Positions 43,818-53,139 of a stretch of DNA of 64,000 nucleotides are shown piece after piece; position 1 is the stretch's first letter; each line of letters begins with the position of its first letter. Below the pieces are notes generated by a model that had not been told where the DNA came from, did no database searches, and saw nothing but the letters and a program-made list of their open reading frames with translations. Location of the stretch: assembly GCF_023028105.1 (NCBI RefSeq), contig NZ_CP095491.1, positions 62,001 to 126,000 of the forward strand, written 5' to 3'. The position numbers and the translations under genes were made by a program. This DNA is from Halosolutus gelatinilyticus (GTDB lineage Archaea > Halobacteriota > Halobacteria > Halobacteriales > Natrialbaceae).

Positions 43818-45419
43818 TCACCGACTCGGCGTGACGTCGGTCACGGTCCCGACGCCCTTGCTGCGGCCCTCGCGGAAGACGAACTTCTGGCCCTCCTCGA
43901 CGAGGTACGGGCGAAACTTGAACCGGACGGTAGTCTCCCCAGTGTCGCCGGGCAGCAGGCGCCCGTCTTCGGGGTAGAAGGCCGCGGCCTCGCCGATCGT
44001 CTCCAGGTGGACGACGGGTTCGTAGCCGTCGCCGATCCGGGTGGGGTGGTTGAGCACCATCACCTCGGCTTCGAACTCCCGGACTGGATCGGGGTCGGCG
44101 TCGCCGGGGAGCAACACCATCCCGCGCTCGATCGCGCTCTCCTTGATCCCCTTGAGCGCGATGCCGACGATCCGGCCCGCGCGCGCCTTGTCGACCTGGT
44201 GGTAGTGCATCTCGATCGAGCGGACCTCGACGTCCTGGAAGCGGCCGTCGGGCATCGGTCCGATAAGGAGTTCGTCGCCCGCCTCGACCTCGCCGGCCAT
44301 GACGGTGCCGGAGGCGACCGCGCCGACGCCGGTGACGGAGTAGCTCCGATCGACGTACATCCGGAACTCGCCGGTGTCCTGGGAGGTCTTGGGGAGGCGA
44401 TCGAACAGCTCGTCCAGCGCGTCGAGGCCATTCATCGTGAGCGCGCTGGTTTCGACGATCGGGACGACGCGCTCGCTGATCTCCTCGACGGCGGCGTCGA
44501 CGCCGTGGCGGGCGATCCGCAGCGGCGACTTGTCGACGTCGCGCAGGACGCGTTCGACCTCGCGTTCGACCTCCTCGACGCGCTCGTCGTCGACGGCGTC
44601 GGTTTTCGTGATCGCGACGATCGTCGGGAGATCGGTCGCGAGCAACACGCCGAGGTGTTCGCGGGTCGTCCGCGTCGGGCCGTCGTCGGCGGCGACGACC
44701 AGCAGGCCGTAGTCGAGTTTCTGGCCGACGAGGCCGCGGATGGTGGTCCGGAGCCACGGCTCGTGGCCGACGGTGTCGACGAACGAGACGAGTCGATCGG
44801 CCTCCTCGACGACCTCGGCGCGATCGCTCTTCCGGTTCGGGTTCCGCACGCGAACGGGGCCGTCGTCGTCGAAGCCGTAGACGGCGTAGGAGAGGTCCGC
44901 CGAGAGGCCGCGCTCGACCTCGTGGGGCTGGACGTCGAGGTACGCGCGCGTCGCGCCGTCGCCGTCGTCGGGTTTGCCGGTGACGAGCGAGCCGACGAGC
45001 GTGCTCTTTCCGTGGTCGACGTGGCCCGCCGTACCGATGACGACGTGCTCGTCGTCGGTCTCGAGGACCGCGCCGTCGCGGATCGAGGCGAGCCCGACCA
45101 GTCCGTCGCCGATGCCCCAGGTCTGGACGTCGTCGATGTGGGCGTCGGCTTCCTCCGCGAGCAGCGAGAGGACGTCCATCGTCTCGGAGAACGTGTCCGG
45201 GTCCACGCCGGCGAGTCCGCCGTCGTCCGTCACGCCGAGGACGTACGTCGCCTCGCCATCGCCGGAGAGGAGGCGGTGTCGTAACTGCGCTGCCAGACTC
45301 TCCCGACGTCCACCCTCGAGGTGTATGTCCCGTAGAAGGCGTTCCTTGAACTCGACGTTGCCACCGTCCTGTTCGCCACGTTCCAGGGCCCGCTCGAGGA
45401 GGGCCCGGTCACGGCTCAT
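43818..45419 (-). CDS. GTPBP1-family translational GTPase
   Basis: A 533-residue EF-Tu-like GTPase. A 120-residue N-domain comes before the G domain, with G1 GHVDHGKST at 132-140, G3 DTVGHEPW near 210, G4 TKTD near 270 and an SAL G5 motif. Domains 2 and 3 follow, with SVTGVGAVASGTVMAGEVEAGD and VVHLETIGEAAAFYP. Archaeal members are linked to EF-1A-like roles in translation or RNA surveillance. The ATG at 45419 is preferred to the upstream in-frame start, which reads through an Arg-rich stretch. Confidence 0.9.
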   Translation of the reverse strand: MSRDRALLERALERGEQDGGNVEFKERLLRDIHLEGGRRESLAAQLRHRLLSGDGEATYVLGVTDDGGLAGVDPDTFSETMDVLSLLAEEADAHIDDVQTWGIGDGLVGLASIRDGAVLETDDEHVVIGTAGHVDHGKSTLVGSLVTGKPDDGDGATRAYLDVQPHEVERGLSADLSYAVYGFDDDGPVRVRNPNRKSDRAEVVEEADRLVSFVDTVGHEPWLRTTIRGLVGQKLDYGLLVVAADDGPTRTTREHLGVLLATDLPTIVAITKTDAVDDERVEEVEREVERVLRDVDKSPLRIARHGVDAAVEEISERVVPIVETSALTMNGLDALDELFDRLPKTSQDTGEFRMYVDRSYSVTGVGAVASGTVMAGEVEAGDELLIGPMPDGRFQDVEVRSIEMHYHQVDKARAGRIVGIALKGIKESAIERGMVLLPGDADPDPVREFEAEVMVLNHPTRIGDGYEPVVHLETIGEAAAFYPEDGRLLPGDTGETTVRFKFRPYLVEEGQKFVFREGRSKGVGTVTDVTPSR

Positions 45420-45661
45420 GTACCCCGGTAGTGCCTCACATGGCAAAAGCCTTCCCGTGGATTGGCAATATAGCGCATGGTAGGCCACCTGAGCGACCGG
45501 ACGAGGAATTCGAGCCCGATCGGCGGTGGTCGGCGTCTCGGCGGTCACCGACCCGGTTCGACCGGTTTCGACCACCGATCGACGGTCGGTTCGGCCGACG
45601 GCGGTCACCGGCCGACGTTGCCGGGCCCGCTTTCAAGCCGCTCGAGTCCGTACGGACGAGC

Positions 45662-45838
45662 ATGAGCGTCAGCGGACTCTGTCAGATCTGCGAGGCCCGA
45701 CAAGCACAGGAGCGGTGTCAGAACTGCGGGACGCTCGCCTGCGAGGTCCACTACGACCGGGAGATGGGACTCTGCGCCGACTGCGCCGCACAGGCGCGTC
45801 CGAGCGAACACGAGGACGTGGACGTCCACCGGTTCTGA
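45662..45838 (+). CDS. HIT-type zinc-finger protein
   Basis: A 58-residue protein with four CxxC-like pairs: CQIC, CQNC, CEVH and CADC, as in HIT and B-box-like zinc fingers. It ends in an acidic and His-containing tail. The ATG at 45662 has a purine-rich lead. It probably binds two zinc ions; partner unknown. The next gene starts 11 bases after its stop. Confidence 0.75.
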   Translation: MSVSGLCQICEARQAQERCQNCGTLACEVHYDREMGLCADCAAQARPSEHEDVDVHRF

Positions 45839-45849
45839 GCCGCGATCGA

Positions 45850-46104
45850 ATGACTTCGATCCGCGACCTGCTCGGTGACGTGCTGGCCATCGGCGAGACG
45901 CACCGTCTCTCCATCGAGGAACGAGACGGGACGCTCGTGGCCGAACACCCGAACGCAGCCAGCCCGATGGATATCGCCGTCGTCGAGGGACTGGAGCGAC
46001 TCGACGACCGACCGCCGACGGACCCCGTAATGGTCGAGATCCTCGGCCGCGTCGTCGATGATCGGCTCGCCGGGCGCGTCGTCGATCCTGATCGACCGGA
46101 CTAG
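45850..46104 (+). CDS. Hypothetical protein, partner of the HIT zinc-finger gene
   Basis: An 84-residue acidic protein of mixed helix and strand (TSIRDLLGDVLAIGETHRLS, ending DRPPTDPVMVEILGRVV). No family is recognised. It is 11 bases after the zinc-finger gene, so they probably share a transcript, and overlaps the stop region of pyrF by four bases tail-to-tail. Confidence 0.6.
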   Translation: MTSIRDLLGDVLAIGETHRLSIEERDGTLVAEHPNAASPMDIAVVEGLERLDDRPPTDPVMVEILGRVVDDRLAGRVVDPDRPD

Positions 46105-46949
46105 TCGCGATACCGGTTCAACCGTGCTTTCAGGCGTTTGGCCGCCTGCCCGCTCGCTTTCGCGAACTCTTCGCCCTGGTCTCGCGGCCCCCCCGCTCGA
46201 CTGCCCGAGGCGCCTTTCGCCTCGCTATTCTCGCCCGCGAAGATGATCCCGCGCGAGGAGTTGACCAGTCCGACGCCGTCGGCGAGGCCGTACTCGATCG
46301 CGGCTTCGGCGTCGCCGCCCTGCGCGCCGACGCCGGGGACGAGGAAGGGAAGGTCGGGCACCTGCTCGCGCAACGCCTCCAGTTCCTCGGGTTGGGTCGC
46401 GCCGACGACGAGTCCGACGTTGTCGTTTTCGTTCCAGAGATCCGCGAGCGCGGCCACCCGTTCGTAGACCCGCTCGCCGCTCGAGAGTTCGAGGCCCTGC
46501 AGATCGGCGCCGCCGGGATTCGAGGTCCGACAGAGGACGAACACGCCCGACTCCTCGTCCGCCAGGAAGGGCTGGAGGGAGTCCCGGCCCATGTACGGAT
46601 TGACGGTGATCGCGTCGACCCGTTCGAGCGCCCGTGCGTACTGGCGGGTGGTGTTCCCGATGTCCGCCCGCTTGGCGTCGAGCAGGACGGGAACGCCCTT
46701 TCCGTGCGCGTACGCGATCGTCTCCTCGAGTGCCCGCCAGCCGTCGGGGTCCTCGTAGAAGGCGGCGTTGGGCTTGTAGACGGCGGCGTGTTCGTGCGTC
46801 GCGTCGATGATCCGGCGGTTGAACGCCCAGCGCGGAAGGTCGTACTCCCGGAGGTGCTCGGGGATGCGCGACGGATCCGGATCGAGGCCGACGCTCACCA
46901 CGCTGTCGACCGTTCGAATGCGGTCGTGCAGTCGATCGAAGAAGTTCAT
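46101..46949 (-). CDS. pyrF: Orotidine 5'-phosphate decarboxylase
   Basis: A 282-residue enzyme making UMP, final step of pyrimidine synthesis. The catalytic DAKRADIGNT is at 91-100 with Lys93, of the longer bacterial-like OMPDC type. Phosphate-binding parts are VVGATQPEEL and PGVGAQGG, then SSRGIIFAG. A Ser/Gly/Arg-rich loop of about 20 residues follows before the last helix; such loops vary between haloarchaea. Confidence 0.95.
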   Translation of the reverse strand: MNFFDRLHDRIRTVDSVVSVGLDPDPSRIPEHLREYDLPRWAFNRRIIDATHEHAAVYKPNAAFYEDPDGWRALEETIAYAHGKGVPVLLDAKRADIGNTTRQYARALERVDAITVNPYMGRDSLQPFLADEESGVFVLCRTSNPGGADLQGLELSSGERVYERVAALADLWNENDNVGLVVGATQPEELEALREQVPDLPFLVPGVGAQGGDAEAAIEYGLADGVGLVNSSRGIIFAGENSEAKGASGSRAGGPRDQGEEFAKASGQAAKRLKARLNRYRD

Positions 46950-47281
46950 GGAGGCGAGTGGCCGCCCGACCGTGGAAAAGGTTGCTATCGTCGCCGCTGG
47001 GGGTCGTTACGCGTTCGATCGCACGGTGCAGTCGAACGCCAGCCGCGCGATCGACGCGGAACCCGCTTCAGGCGGTGTGACAGGCGTCGGCCGGAGGGCC
47101 GAGATCGCTCGGTACCGCCTCCCGAATCGACGCGGTAGCCGTCCCGTCGAGCACGATCGACGCGATTCGAGACCGGGATCTGACACCGGCTTCGCGTCGC
47201 CCGTTTTTGTGCGAGAATCACACGCGCGGGCCAAATTCTTTTGACGGTATCTACTTTGCGGCCATCGGCTAACCCCTCGGT
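46950..47281. other. Intergenic region between pyrF and the zinc-ribbon gene
   Basis: 332 bases. One plus-strand frame is open through most of it, but the sequence is Arg/Ser/Gly-rich and no family or start fits. It must carry the pyrF promoter and the promoter of the gene at 47282 (a TATA-like AAATTCTTTT at about 47231). Confidence 0.35.
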
Positions 47282-47560
47282 ATGGATCTTCGTCAGACGA
47301 TGGACTCCCGCTCTCGACTCGGCCGACTCCGCGACCGCGTCCGATCGTCGCTGCGGACCGACGCGACGGGCGCGGCGCCGGAATCGAAGGCCGACGCGGG
47401 CGGCGAATCTGCGGCGCGAAAGGGAGCGGCGGACGACTCGATCGGGAATCTCTTTCACTGTTCGACCTGCCGGGTCGTCTACATCGCCGCGGAGAAGGAC
47501 GTCTGTTCCGAGTGCGAGAACGACGTCGAACGGGTTCGATCGACGTTCTCGCATCAGTGA
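47282..47560 (+). CDS. Small zinc-ribbon protein
   Basis: A 92-residue protein with a basic and disordered first half and one zinc ribbon at the end: CSTC and CSEC near 60 and 80. The role is unknown. Met7 could also be the start. It converges on the VOC gene, seven bases apart. Confidence 0.65.
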   Translation: MDLRQTMDSRSRLGRLRDRVRSSLRTDATGAAPESKADAGGESAARKGAADDSIGNLFHCSTCRVVYIAAEKDVCSECENDVERVRSTFSHQ

Positions 47561-47566
47561 CCGGGG

Positions 47567-47986
47567 TTAGGCGTCGAGAATCTCGACGAGGTTGTCCTCG
47601 GGGTCTCGCAGAAAGAGGATGGTGGTGCCGGTCGCGGTCGTTCGCGGCTCGCTGATCGTCGGAACGTCGTCGGGGAGGGCCTCGTAGAACGCGTCGAGAT
47701 CGTCGACGGCGAGGCCGACGTGTGCCGTCCCTGGTCGGTTGAGTTCGGGACTCCCCGCAGCCTCGGCTTCGGGGTCGTATTCGACGAGTTCCAGCCTGAT
47801 TCCATCGGCGTCGAGGTGAGCGAACCGCGCGCTGGCGCCGTCGACGCTGACGGCGTCGGCGAACGCGTCGCCGTCGACGCCGAACGCGGCGACGACCTCG
47901 AGTCCGAGGACGTCCCGGTAGAACGCGAGGGTCTCGTCGAGGTCGGTGACGGTGAGTCCGACATGGTGGCCGCTGAGCCCAGTCAT
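47567..47986 (-). CDS. VOC-family (glyoxalase-like) protein
   Basis: A 139-residue VOC protein. HHVGLTVTDLDETLAFYRDVLGLE is the first half motif and HVGLAVDDLDAFYEAL with LRDPEDNLVEILD the second; the His and Glu at these ends are the usual metal ligands, here intact. Start at ATG 47986; the upstream frame is rejected. It is the second VOC gene of the window and only distantly similar to the one at 3436. Confidence 0.9.
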   Translation of the reverse strand: MTGLSGHHVGLTVTDLDETLAFYRDVLGLEVVAAFGVDGDAFADAVSVDGASARFAHLDADGIRLELVEYDPEAEAAGSPELNRPGTAHVGLAVDDLDAFYEALPDDVPTISEPRTTATGTTILFLRDPEDNLVEILDA

Positions 47987-48208
47987 CGATCGGACCGTGC
48001 GAGTCGAGGGAAAAAACGGTTCCGACTGTCCGCTCGTCGGAACGCAAACTCGATCCGAATCGGTGGACCACGCCGGCACCAAGTGGCCGTCGCTCGCGGA
48101 CGCCGCGAGGAATTACCGGTCACCGTTCTCAGTGCGACGTCTCCACCACTACCTCGTGCGGGCGGCGGTGACGACGACGGAAGTCCGCGACGGGAGTCGT
48201 GAAAGCCA

Positions 48209-48910
48209 TCAGTTAACGACCGTCACCCACAGTTTTCGGGCCGCGGGACGGTTGAGGGCCCACCAACACGCCGCCCCGCCGACGCAGCCGACCGTCGCCA
48301 GGATCCCCTCCGCGGTTCCGCCGGTGATGATCGCCGCGAGGATTCCCAGGACGGCGGCGATCGCAAACGCCGCGTCGGGATCGCCGTCGAGTCCCCGTCC
48401 GACGACGAGCAGGTAGCCCGCGCCGAAGCCGATCGCCGCGAGGACGTCGACGACGTAGTGGACGCCGAGTACGAGCCGCGACGCGGCGACGAGTCCGATC
48501 GCGAGCGACGCGCCCAGGAGCCGCTCTCGCCGGCCGAATGCGGTCCCCCACAGCGCCAAGGCGCCCCAGCAAACCGTCGCGGCCATCGTGTGGCCGCTCG
48601 GGAAGCCGTGGCCGTCGCGCGGAATCGCCTGCAACGACTCGGGCGGTCGCGAGAACCCGAACGACGTCTTCAGGACGAGCGTGAGCGCCAGACCGCCGAG
48701 GACGACGGCCAGAACGAATCCGATCTCGTTCGAGATCGGGCGCTCGTCGCCCCGCTTTACGGATCGGTACGCGTCGATCGCAGCGATCGCGACCAAGACG
48801 AACGCGAGGACGAACTCGTCTCCGAGGAGCGCCACCGCGTCGAAGACCGGGACGGTCCATTCCGGAAGCGCGTCTCGTACCGCGCGGGTGAATCCGAGGT
48901 CTCTGTCCAT
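48209..48910 (-). CDS. PAP2-superfamily membrane phosphatase
   Basis: A 233-residue membrane protein (start at Met corresponding to 48910; 48967 is possible). The three phosphatase motifs are intact: KTSFGFSRP, then FPSGHT, then SRLVLGVHYVVD. Six or seven spans are seen. Such proteins remove phosphate from lipid phosphates such as phosphatidic acid or isoprenyl diphosphates, on the outer face of the membrane. Confidence 0.9.
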   Translation of the reverse strand: MDRDLGFTRAVRDALPEWTVPVFDAVALLGDEFVLAFVLVAIAAIDAYRSVKRGDERPISNEIGFVLAVVLGGLALTLVLKTSFGFSRPPESLQAIPRDGHGFPSGHTMAATVCWGALALWGTAFGRRERLLGASLAIGLVAASRLVLGVHYVVDVLAAIGFGAGYLLVVGRGLDGDPDAAFAIAAVLGILAAIITGGTAEGILATVGCVGGAACWWALNRPAARKLWVTVVN

Positions 48911-49078
48911 ATCCAGTGGTGACGGCGGTTCGATCGCGGGTCCGGCGTCGCCCGCCGGTGCTCGCACGCCGGTTGACGTCGATCCCCTATTAGTACTGGC
49001 GGACTACCGGTCGGCTCGCGCCCCGTACCGATCGGCGGACGCGATCGCAGTCAGGCGGACGAACCGGCGCGCCGGGGT

Positions 49079-49771
49079 TCAGCTCCCCTCGAGTTCGTCC
49101 GCCAGCTCGCCGACGCGCTCGATCGTCAGATCCGGCTCGAGCTCGTAGGGGCCCCAGAGCGCGTCCTGCCGATCGATCCAGACGCCCTGCATGCCGGCGT
49201 CGATCGCGCCCGGCACGTCCCACCAACCCGCGGCGACGAAGGCGATCCGCTCGATCGGCATGCCGATCTCGTCGGCGGCGTGGCGGTAGAGCGCGGACTG
49301 GGGTTTGAACTGCTCGATCTCGTCGGCGCTGATCGTCCCCGCGAGCAGGTCGCCGAGGTCGGCGTTCTCGACCATCGACTCGAGCATCTCTTCGTTGCCG
49401 TTCGAGACGACGTAGCAGTCGTAGCCGTGCTCGCTGAGGCGCTCGAGGCCGTCGCGAACGTCGTCGAAGACCGGCAGGTCGTGGTACGTCGAGAGGATCT
49501 CCTCCCGCTCGTCCTCCTCGACGTCGGCGCCGATCGTCTCGAGGACGAATCGCAGCGCGCGGCGATTCATCTCGTAGAACGCGTCGTACTCGCCGATCGC
49601 GTTGCCGACCATCGCGTACGCGAGCGATCGCTCTCGCCAGAGCGCCGCGACGAGTTCGGGATCGTACCCGTCGACGTGCGCCGAGAGGGGGTCGGCGACG
49701 GCGGAGACGTCCACGAGCGTTCCGTAGGAGTCGAACGCGATCGTCTCGACCGCGTCGGGATCGAAGCCCAT
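49079..49771 (-). CDS. HAD-family hydrolase of the L-2-haloacid dehalogenase type
   Basis: A 230-residue protein. The nucleophile motif FDSYGTLVD (Asp14) has the Tyr-Gly-Thr-Leu pattern of the haloacid dehalogenase class. The cap helices follow; VVSNGN is motif II, FKPQSALYRHAAD motif III and FVAAGWWDVPGA motif IV. Whether it dehalogenates or is a phosphatase cannot be decided from the sequence. Confidence 0.85.
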   Translation of the reverse strand: MGFDPDAVETIAFDSYGTLVDVSAVADPLSAHVDGYDPELVAALWRERSLAYAMVGNAIGEYDAFYEMNRRALRFVLETIGADVEEDEREEILSTYHDLPVFDDVRDGLERLSEHGYDCYVVSNGNEEMLESMVENADLGDLLAGTISADEIEQFKPQSALYRHAADEIGMPIERIAFVAAGWWDVPGAIDAGMQGVWIDRQDALWGPYELEPDLTIERVGELADELEGS

Positions 49772-49868
49772 CGCGTCCGGTCTACCCGACCGACGTCGAA
49801 ATAGCTTGGCCCGACGCGGACCGCGGTCCGTGGGCTAGCGTTATTTTCGCGGGGGCCAACCGTTCGGT

Positions 49869-50237
49869 ATGACGCGCGTTGCGCTCATCGCCCACGACGA
49901 GCGGAAACCGGAATTGATCGAGTTCGCACGGACCCACGAGGAGCAGTTGCGCGAGTACGAGTTGATCGCGACCGGGACGACCGGTGGGCGCCTGATGGAC
50001 GCCACCGATCTCGAGATCGAACGCAAGGAGTCGGGACCCCACGGCGGCGACCTCCAGATCGGCGCGGAAGTCGCGGAAGACAGACTCGACGGGATCGTCT
50101 TCCTGCGCGATCCGCTGCGGGCCCAGCCCCACGAGCCCGACATTTCGGCGCTGCTGCGGATCTGCGACGTCCACGACACGGCGCTGGCGACGAACCTCGC
50201 GTCGGCGGAGTTTCTGATCGAGGGCCTCGCCGACTGA
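49869..50237 (+). CDS. mgsA: Methylglyoxal synthase
   Basis: A 122-residue enzyme converting dihydroxyacetone phosphate to methylglyoxal and phosphate. It shows LIAHDERK with the base-region His9, the phosphate loop TGTTGG (35-40), SGPHGGD (55-61) and FLRDPL with the catalytic Asp81. A bypass of lower glycolysis is inferred from the family. A promoter for it lies in the 97 bases after the HAD gene, divergent. Confidence 0.93.
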   Translation: MTRVALIAHDERKPELIEFARTHEEQLREYELIATGTTGGRLMDATDLEIERKESGPHGGDLQIGAEVAEDRLDGIVFLRDPLRAQPHEPDISALLRICDVHDTALATNLASAEFLIEGLAD

Positions 50238-50400
50238 TCGCACGCGCCGCGACATCGGCTACGCGAAGTCGACGATCTGTTACGTTTTCGAGGGGACTCG
50301 GGCCGGCGAGTTACCGAGACGTCGGCGCGAAGGATCGCCCGATCGCCGGCGGTTCGACCGAAGGGGTAGCTTCAAACGCCTCGAGCCCCCTCTAGCGGTT

Positions 50401-51084
50401 ATGCCACAGGCGGTCGTCTTCGATCTCGATTACACGCTTGCGGTCCCGGCCCGGGACCGGGCGACCCTCCTCTCCGAAGCCGTCGCCGCCGTCGGTGCGC
50501 CCGCGCTCACCCGGGCGGAGTATCTCGACGCCCACCGCCGCCACCTCACCGGAGAGAGCCGCGAACCGATCTTCGCGGAACTGCTGGCCGACCGCGATGC
50601 CGACGCCGACCCGGCTGCGCTCGCGACCGCGTATCGGGAGGCGATCGCGGCGGCGCTCGAACCGCTGCCGGGCGTCGAGGGAATGCTCGCGGACCTCCGC
50701 GAATCGTACCGCGTCGGCCTGCTGACCAACGGCCCCGTTCGCGCCCAGCGGGACAAACTGTCGACGCTCGGCTGGGAGGACGCCTTCGACGCCACCCTCG
50801 TCACCGGCGAACTCGCGGCCGGCAAGCCGGATCCGCGAGCGTTCCGGGCGATCGCCGCCGAGCTGGGCGTCGCCTCCGAGGACGCGGTCTACGTCGGCGA
50901 CGAGGTCGACGCCGACGTTTCCGGCGCGACGAACGCCGGCATGGACGCGATCCAGGTGCTGCTCGAGGACGGCCCCGACCCCGATCCGCGAGCGATCGCC
51001 CACGTCGACCAATCCGACGTGGCGACGGCGGTGCCGCGGCTCGTCGGGGCGATCGACGGGAGGGACGAGGGAACCGCGGAGTGA
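50401..51084 (+). CDS. HAD-superfamily hydrolase
   Basis: A 227-residue phosphatase-type HAD with FDLDYTL (Asp8 and Asp10), LLTNG, AAGKPDPRAF and YVGDEVDADV. The motif I has Tyr where Gly or Asp is usual, as also seen in some archaeal members. It is similar in size and layout to the 42964 gene. The substrate is unknown. Confidence 0.88.
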   Translation: MPQAVVFDLDYTLAVPARDRATLLSEAVAAVGAPALTRAEYLDAHRRHLTGESREPIFAELLADRDADADPAALATAYREAIAAALEPLPGVEGMLADLRESYRVGLLTNGPVRAQRDKLSTLGWEDAFDATLVTGELAAGKPDPRAFRAIAAELGVASEDAVYVGDEVDADVSGATNAGMDAIQVLLEDGPDPDPRAIAHVDQSDVATAVPRLVGAIDGRDEGTAE

Positions 51085-51092
51085 GCGGCAGG

Positions 51093-51515
51093 TCAGCGGC
51101 GATCCTGGTCGTCACCTACTACTGCGCCGATGACCGCCTGGAACGCGTCCGTCGCCCGCTTGACTTCCGCGCCGCTTTCGACGAACACCAGCGTTTTCGG
51201 GGGGCTGGTCGCTTTCGGTCGGACCCGCAGTCCGGCGTCCGCCGCCGCATCCACGGCGGCGTCTTGGCCGTCGTCGAACTCGACGCGAGCGCGATCGTCG
51301 TGGACGAACACGCGAGCGAGGCGTGCTTCGTTTCCGTTCGCCGTCCCGTCGGCTCGCGCGACGTCGTACGCCCGCTCCCCGTCGGCCGTCGGTTCGACGT
51401 CGCGATCGGCGTTTGTCACGGCGATCCGATCGAGGCCGCCGTCCTCGCGGCCCTCGAGTTCCGACGCGAGCAGTTCGGCGATCCGACGACCGTCGGTGAT
51501 CCGTTCGTCGACCAT
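51093..51515 (-). CDS. Conserved haloarchaeal protein of unknown function
   Basis: A 140-residue acidic protein with alternating helices and strands; a strand pattern ends in PPKTLVFVESGAEVKRATDAFQ near the C-terminus. No known motif is seen. It is 24 bases downstream of the DUF2240 gene on the same strand, so it is probably its operon partner. Confidence 0.65.
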   Translation of the reverse strand: MVDERITDGRRIAELLASELEGREDGGLDRIAVTNADRDVEPTADGERAYDVARADGTANGNEARLARVFVHDDRARVEFDDGQDAAVDAAADAGLRVRPKATSPPKTLVFVESGAEVKRATDAFQAVIGAVVGDDQDRR

Positions 51516-51539
51516 GTCGATCGCTCCGCGCGCCGGGGC

Positions 51540-51992
51540 TTAACCGTCTTCGGTCAGCGCCGATCGGGCGATCGGAGCGAGGTCCGACACGTCGATTCCC
51601 TGCCGGCGAGCGTAGACCACCGCCGCGGCCTCGATCGTCAGCCCCAGTTCGCCCTGCAACCGGTTGATCGCGCCGACGGCCGCCTGCTTCTCGATCCCCT
51701 CGGCGACGAGCGCGTCGAGCACGCGCTCGAAGGCCGATCGCTCGCGAAGCAACTCGTCGTCGGGAACGAACTCGTCCGGAACCGTCACGTCGGACGGGTC
51801 GAACCCGAGGACGAGTTCGCCGCCGTCGCGTTCGAGTAACGACTCGCGGGTGGCGACGTCGATCAGCCGCTGTGACTGGTCGGGCGAGAACCAGTCTCGA
51901 TCGAGCGAGAGCGCGACGACGAACTCGTTCTCCCGAAGGCGCCGGGTGCCGTTCTGGACGAACGGCGCGGCGACGGCCACGCGAAGACTCAT
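51540..51992 (-). CDS. DUF2240 family protein
   Basis: A 150-residue protein of the archaeal DUF2240 (COG4031-like) family. LENEFVVALSLDRDWFSP-type N-terminus (read as RLRENEFVVALSLDRDWFSP) is followed by a wing-like strand pair and a helical end with INRLQGELGLTIEAAAVVYARRQG. The last part looks like a small helical DNA- or protein-binding module. Function unknown. Confidence 0.8.
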   Translation of the reverse strand: MSLRVAVAAPFVQNGTRRLRENEFVVALSLDRDWFSPDQSQRLIDVATRESLLERDGGELVLGFDPSDVTVPDEFVPDDELLRERSAFERVLDALVAEGIEKQAAVGAINRLQGELGLTIEAAAVVYARRQGIDVSDLAPIARSALTEDG

Positions 51993-52216
51993 CGACGACG
52001 ACTCTCTGGAGCGATGAAATAACGCTAGCGGTTCCGATTGAAGCTCGTGATCGGATGTGTGCGGTCAGCAGGTATCGACAGGAACGCTACGATAGTCCCT
52101 GGCTCGCTCGATTCCCACGATTCGCGAGGTCGGCGGTCGGAGCGCCGAGAACGCGTGATCTACACGCATCTCTGCTCGCATACCGTATCGTTACCGACGA
52201 AAACGGAGAGGTCGTC

Positions 52217-52855
52217 CTAATCTGACGCGCGACCGCTGCCGTTCCGATCGGCTCGCGACGGCGGCGGAAACTCCGCGGACCGCGTGGGTTCGGGCGGTTC
52301 GGGGAGGACGCACCGATCGGGTTCACGGTTGACGTGTTCGTACCGCGTCGGCGCGTTCGCCAGCGGATGGGCGGGGTTCTGGTCGCTGTCGATCTGGGCG
52401 GCGCGGACCTCGTCGAAGCCGCTGAGCCGCGCCTGGATCCCGCGCCAGTGGTATTGCGTCGCGGGCGGGACGGAGATCGGTTTCAGCGGTTTTCCCCGCG
52501 GGTGGGTCGCCGCGAGGACGGTGTTGTTGACGTTGCTGGCGAGTGCGTCGTGATCGACGAGGACGCCGACGGTCGCGTCCCGCGGTGCGCGCGCCGCGAG
52601 TACGTCGAGGCCGAGGTGGAGCGCCCGATACTCGGCGACGTTGTTATCCGGGGGCGCGTCCGGTATCGCGGCGCGAGCGACGCGGGTGCCGTCGCGCGTT
52701 TCGATCACAGCGCCCAGTCCGCCGCCAGACTCGCGGAATGATCCGTCGGTGGCGACGTAGAAGTCACGGTGATGAGTGCGAGGGGGATGGGCGATGTGCG
52801 GCGTGGGCGACTCGTCGAACAAGTCCCGCAGGGCGGGCCGGCCGTGAGCGGCCAT
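52217..52855 (-). CDS. rnhA: Ribonuclease H type I
   Basis: A 212-residue archaeal RNase HI-like protein. The catalytic set appears as Asp37 in YVATDGSF, Glu75 in NNVAEYRALHLGL, Asp101 in LVDHDALA, and a final Asp near IDSDQNPAHPLAN. The first 30 residues and the last 45 (Pro- and Arg-rich) are extensions. It degrades RNA in RNA-DNA hybrids. A minus-strand small frame ends ten bases before it. Confidence 0.87.
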   Translation of the reverse strand: MAAHGRPALRDLFDESPTPHIAHPPRTHHRDFYVATDGSFRESGGGLGAVIETRDGTRVARAAIPDAPPDNNVAEYRALHLGLDVLAARAPRDATVGVLVDHDALASNVNNTVLAATHPRGKPLKPISVPPATQYHWRGIQARLSGFDEVRAAQIDSDQNPAHPLANAPTRYEHVNREPDRCVLPEPPEPTRSAEFPPPSRADRNGSGRASD

Positions 52856-52864
52856 GGCGTATCA

Positions 52865-53110
52865 TTAGCCGCTGCGGAACTTAATTGTTCTGTCCACGAT
52901 AACATAGTCCAACCGACGGCGGTCCGCACCGGTCGACCCGTCGATCGTATTGACGACCCTGGATGCGACATCGGTGGTGGCGGTCGGTGGCCACCTCGGA
53001 GACGATGCGAGGGACGGCGGCGAGTTCGCGATTGCGCTGTCGAAGTCCCGGGGGCGAGTGACCCGCTCGATCACATCACCGGGGACTACTTCGGCGGGTA
53101 GTTCGCACAC
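52865..53110 (-). CDS. Doubtful small frame upstream of rnhA
   Basis: An 81-codon frame from a GTG. The first 20 residues (VPGDVIERVTRPRDFD) and the last 20 (DRRRLDYVIVDRTIKF) look folded, but the middle is Pro/Ser/Thr-rich. No family is recognised; it ends ten bases before rnhA, which fits an operon. Either a real unknown gene or a decayed one. Confidence 0.3.
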   Translation of the reverse strand: MCELPAEVVPGDVIERVTRPRDFDSAIANSPPSLASSPRWPPTATTDVASRVVNTIDGSTGADRRRLDYVIVDRTIKFRSG

Positions 53111-53139
53111 GTCGCCGGCGGCCCGCGTTTCCCGGGTGC

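Noticed and set aside
46807-47244. 145-codon plus-strand frame across the pyrF start and the following gap
   Set aside because: It begins inside pyrF antisense and the gap part has no recognisable domain or promoter.
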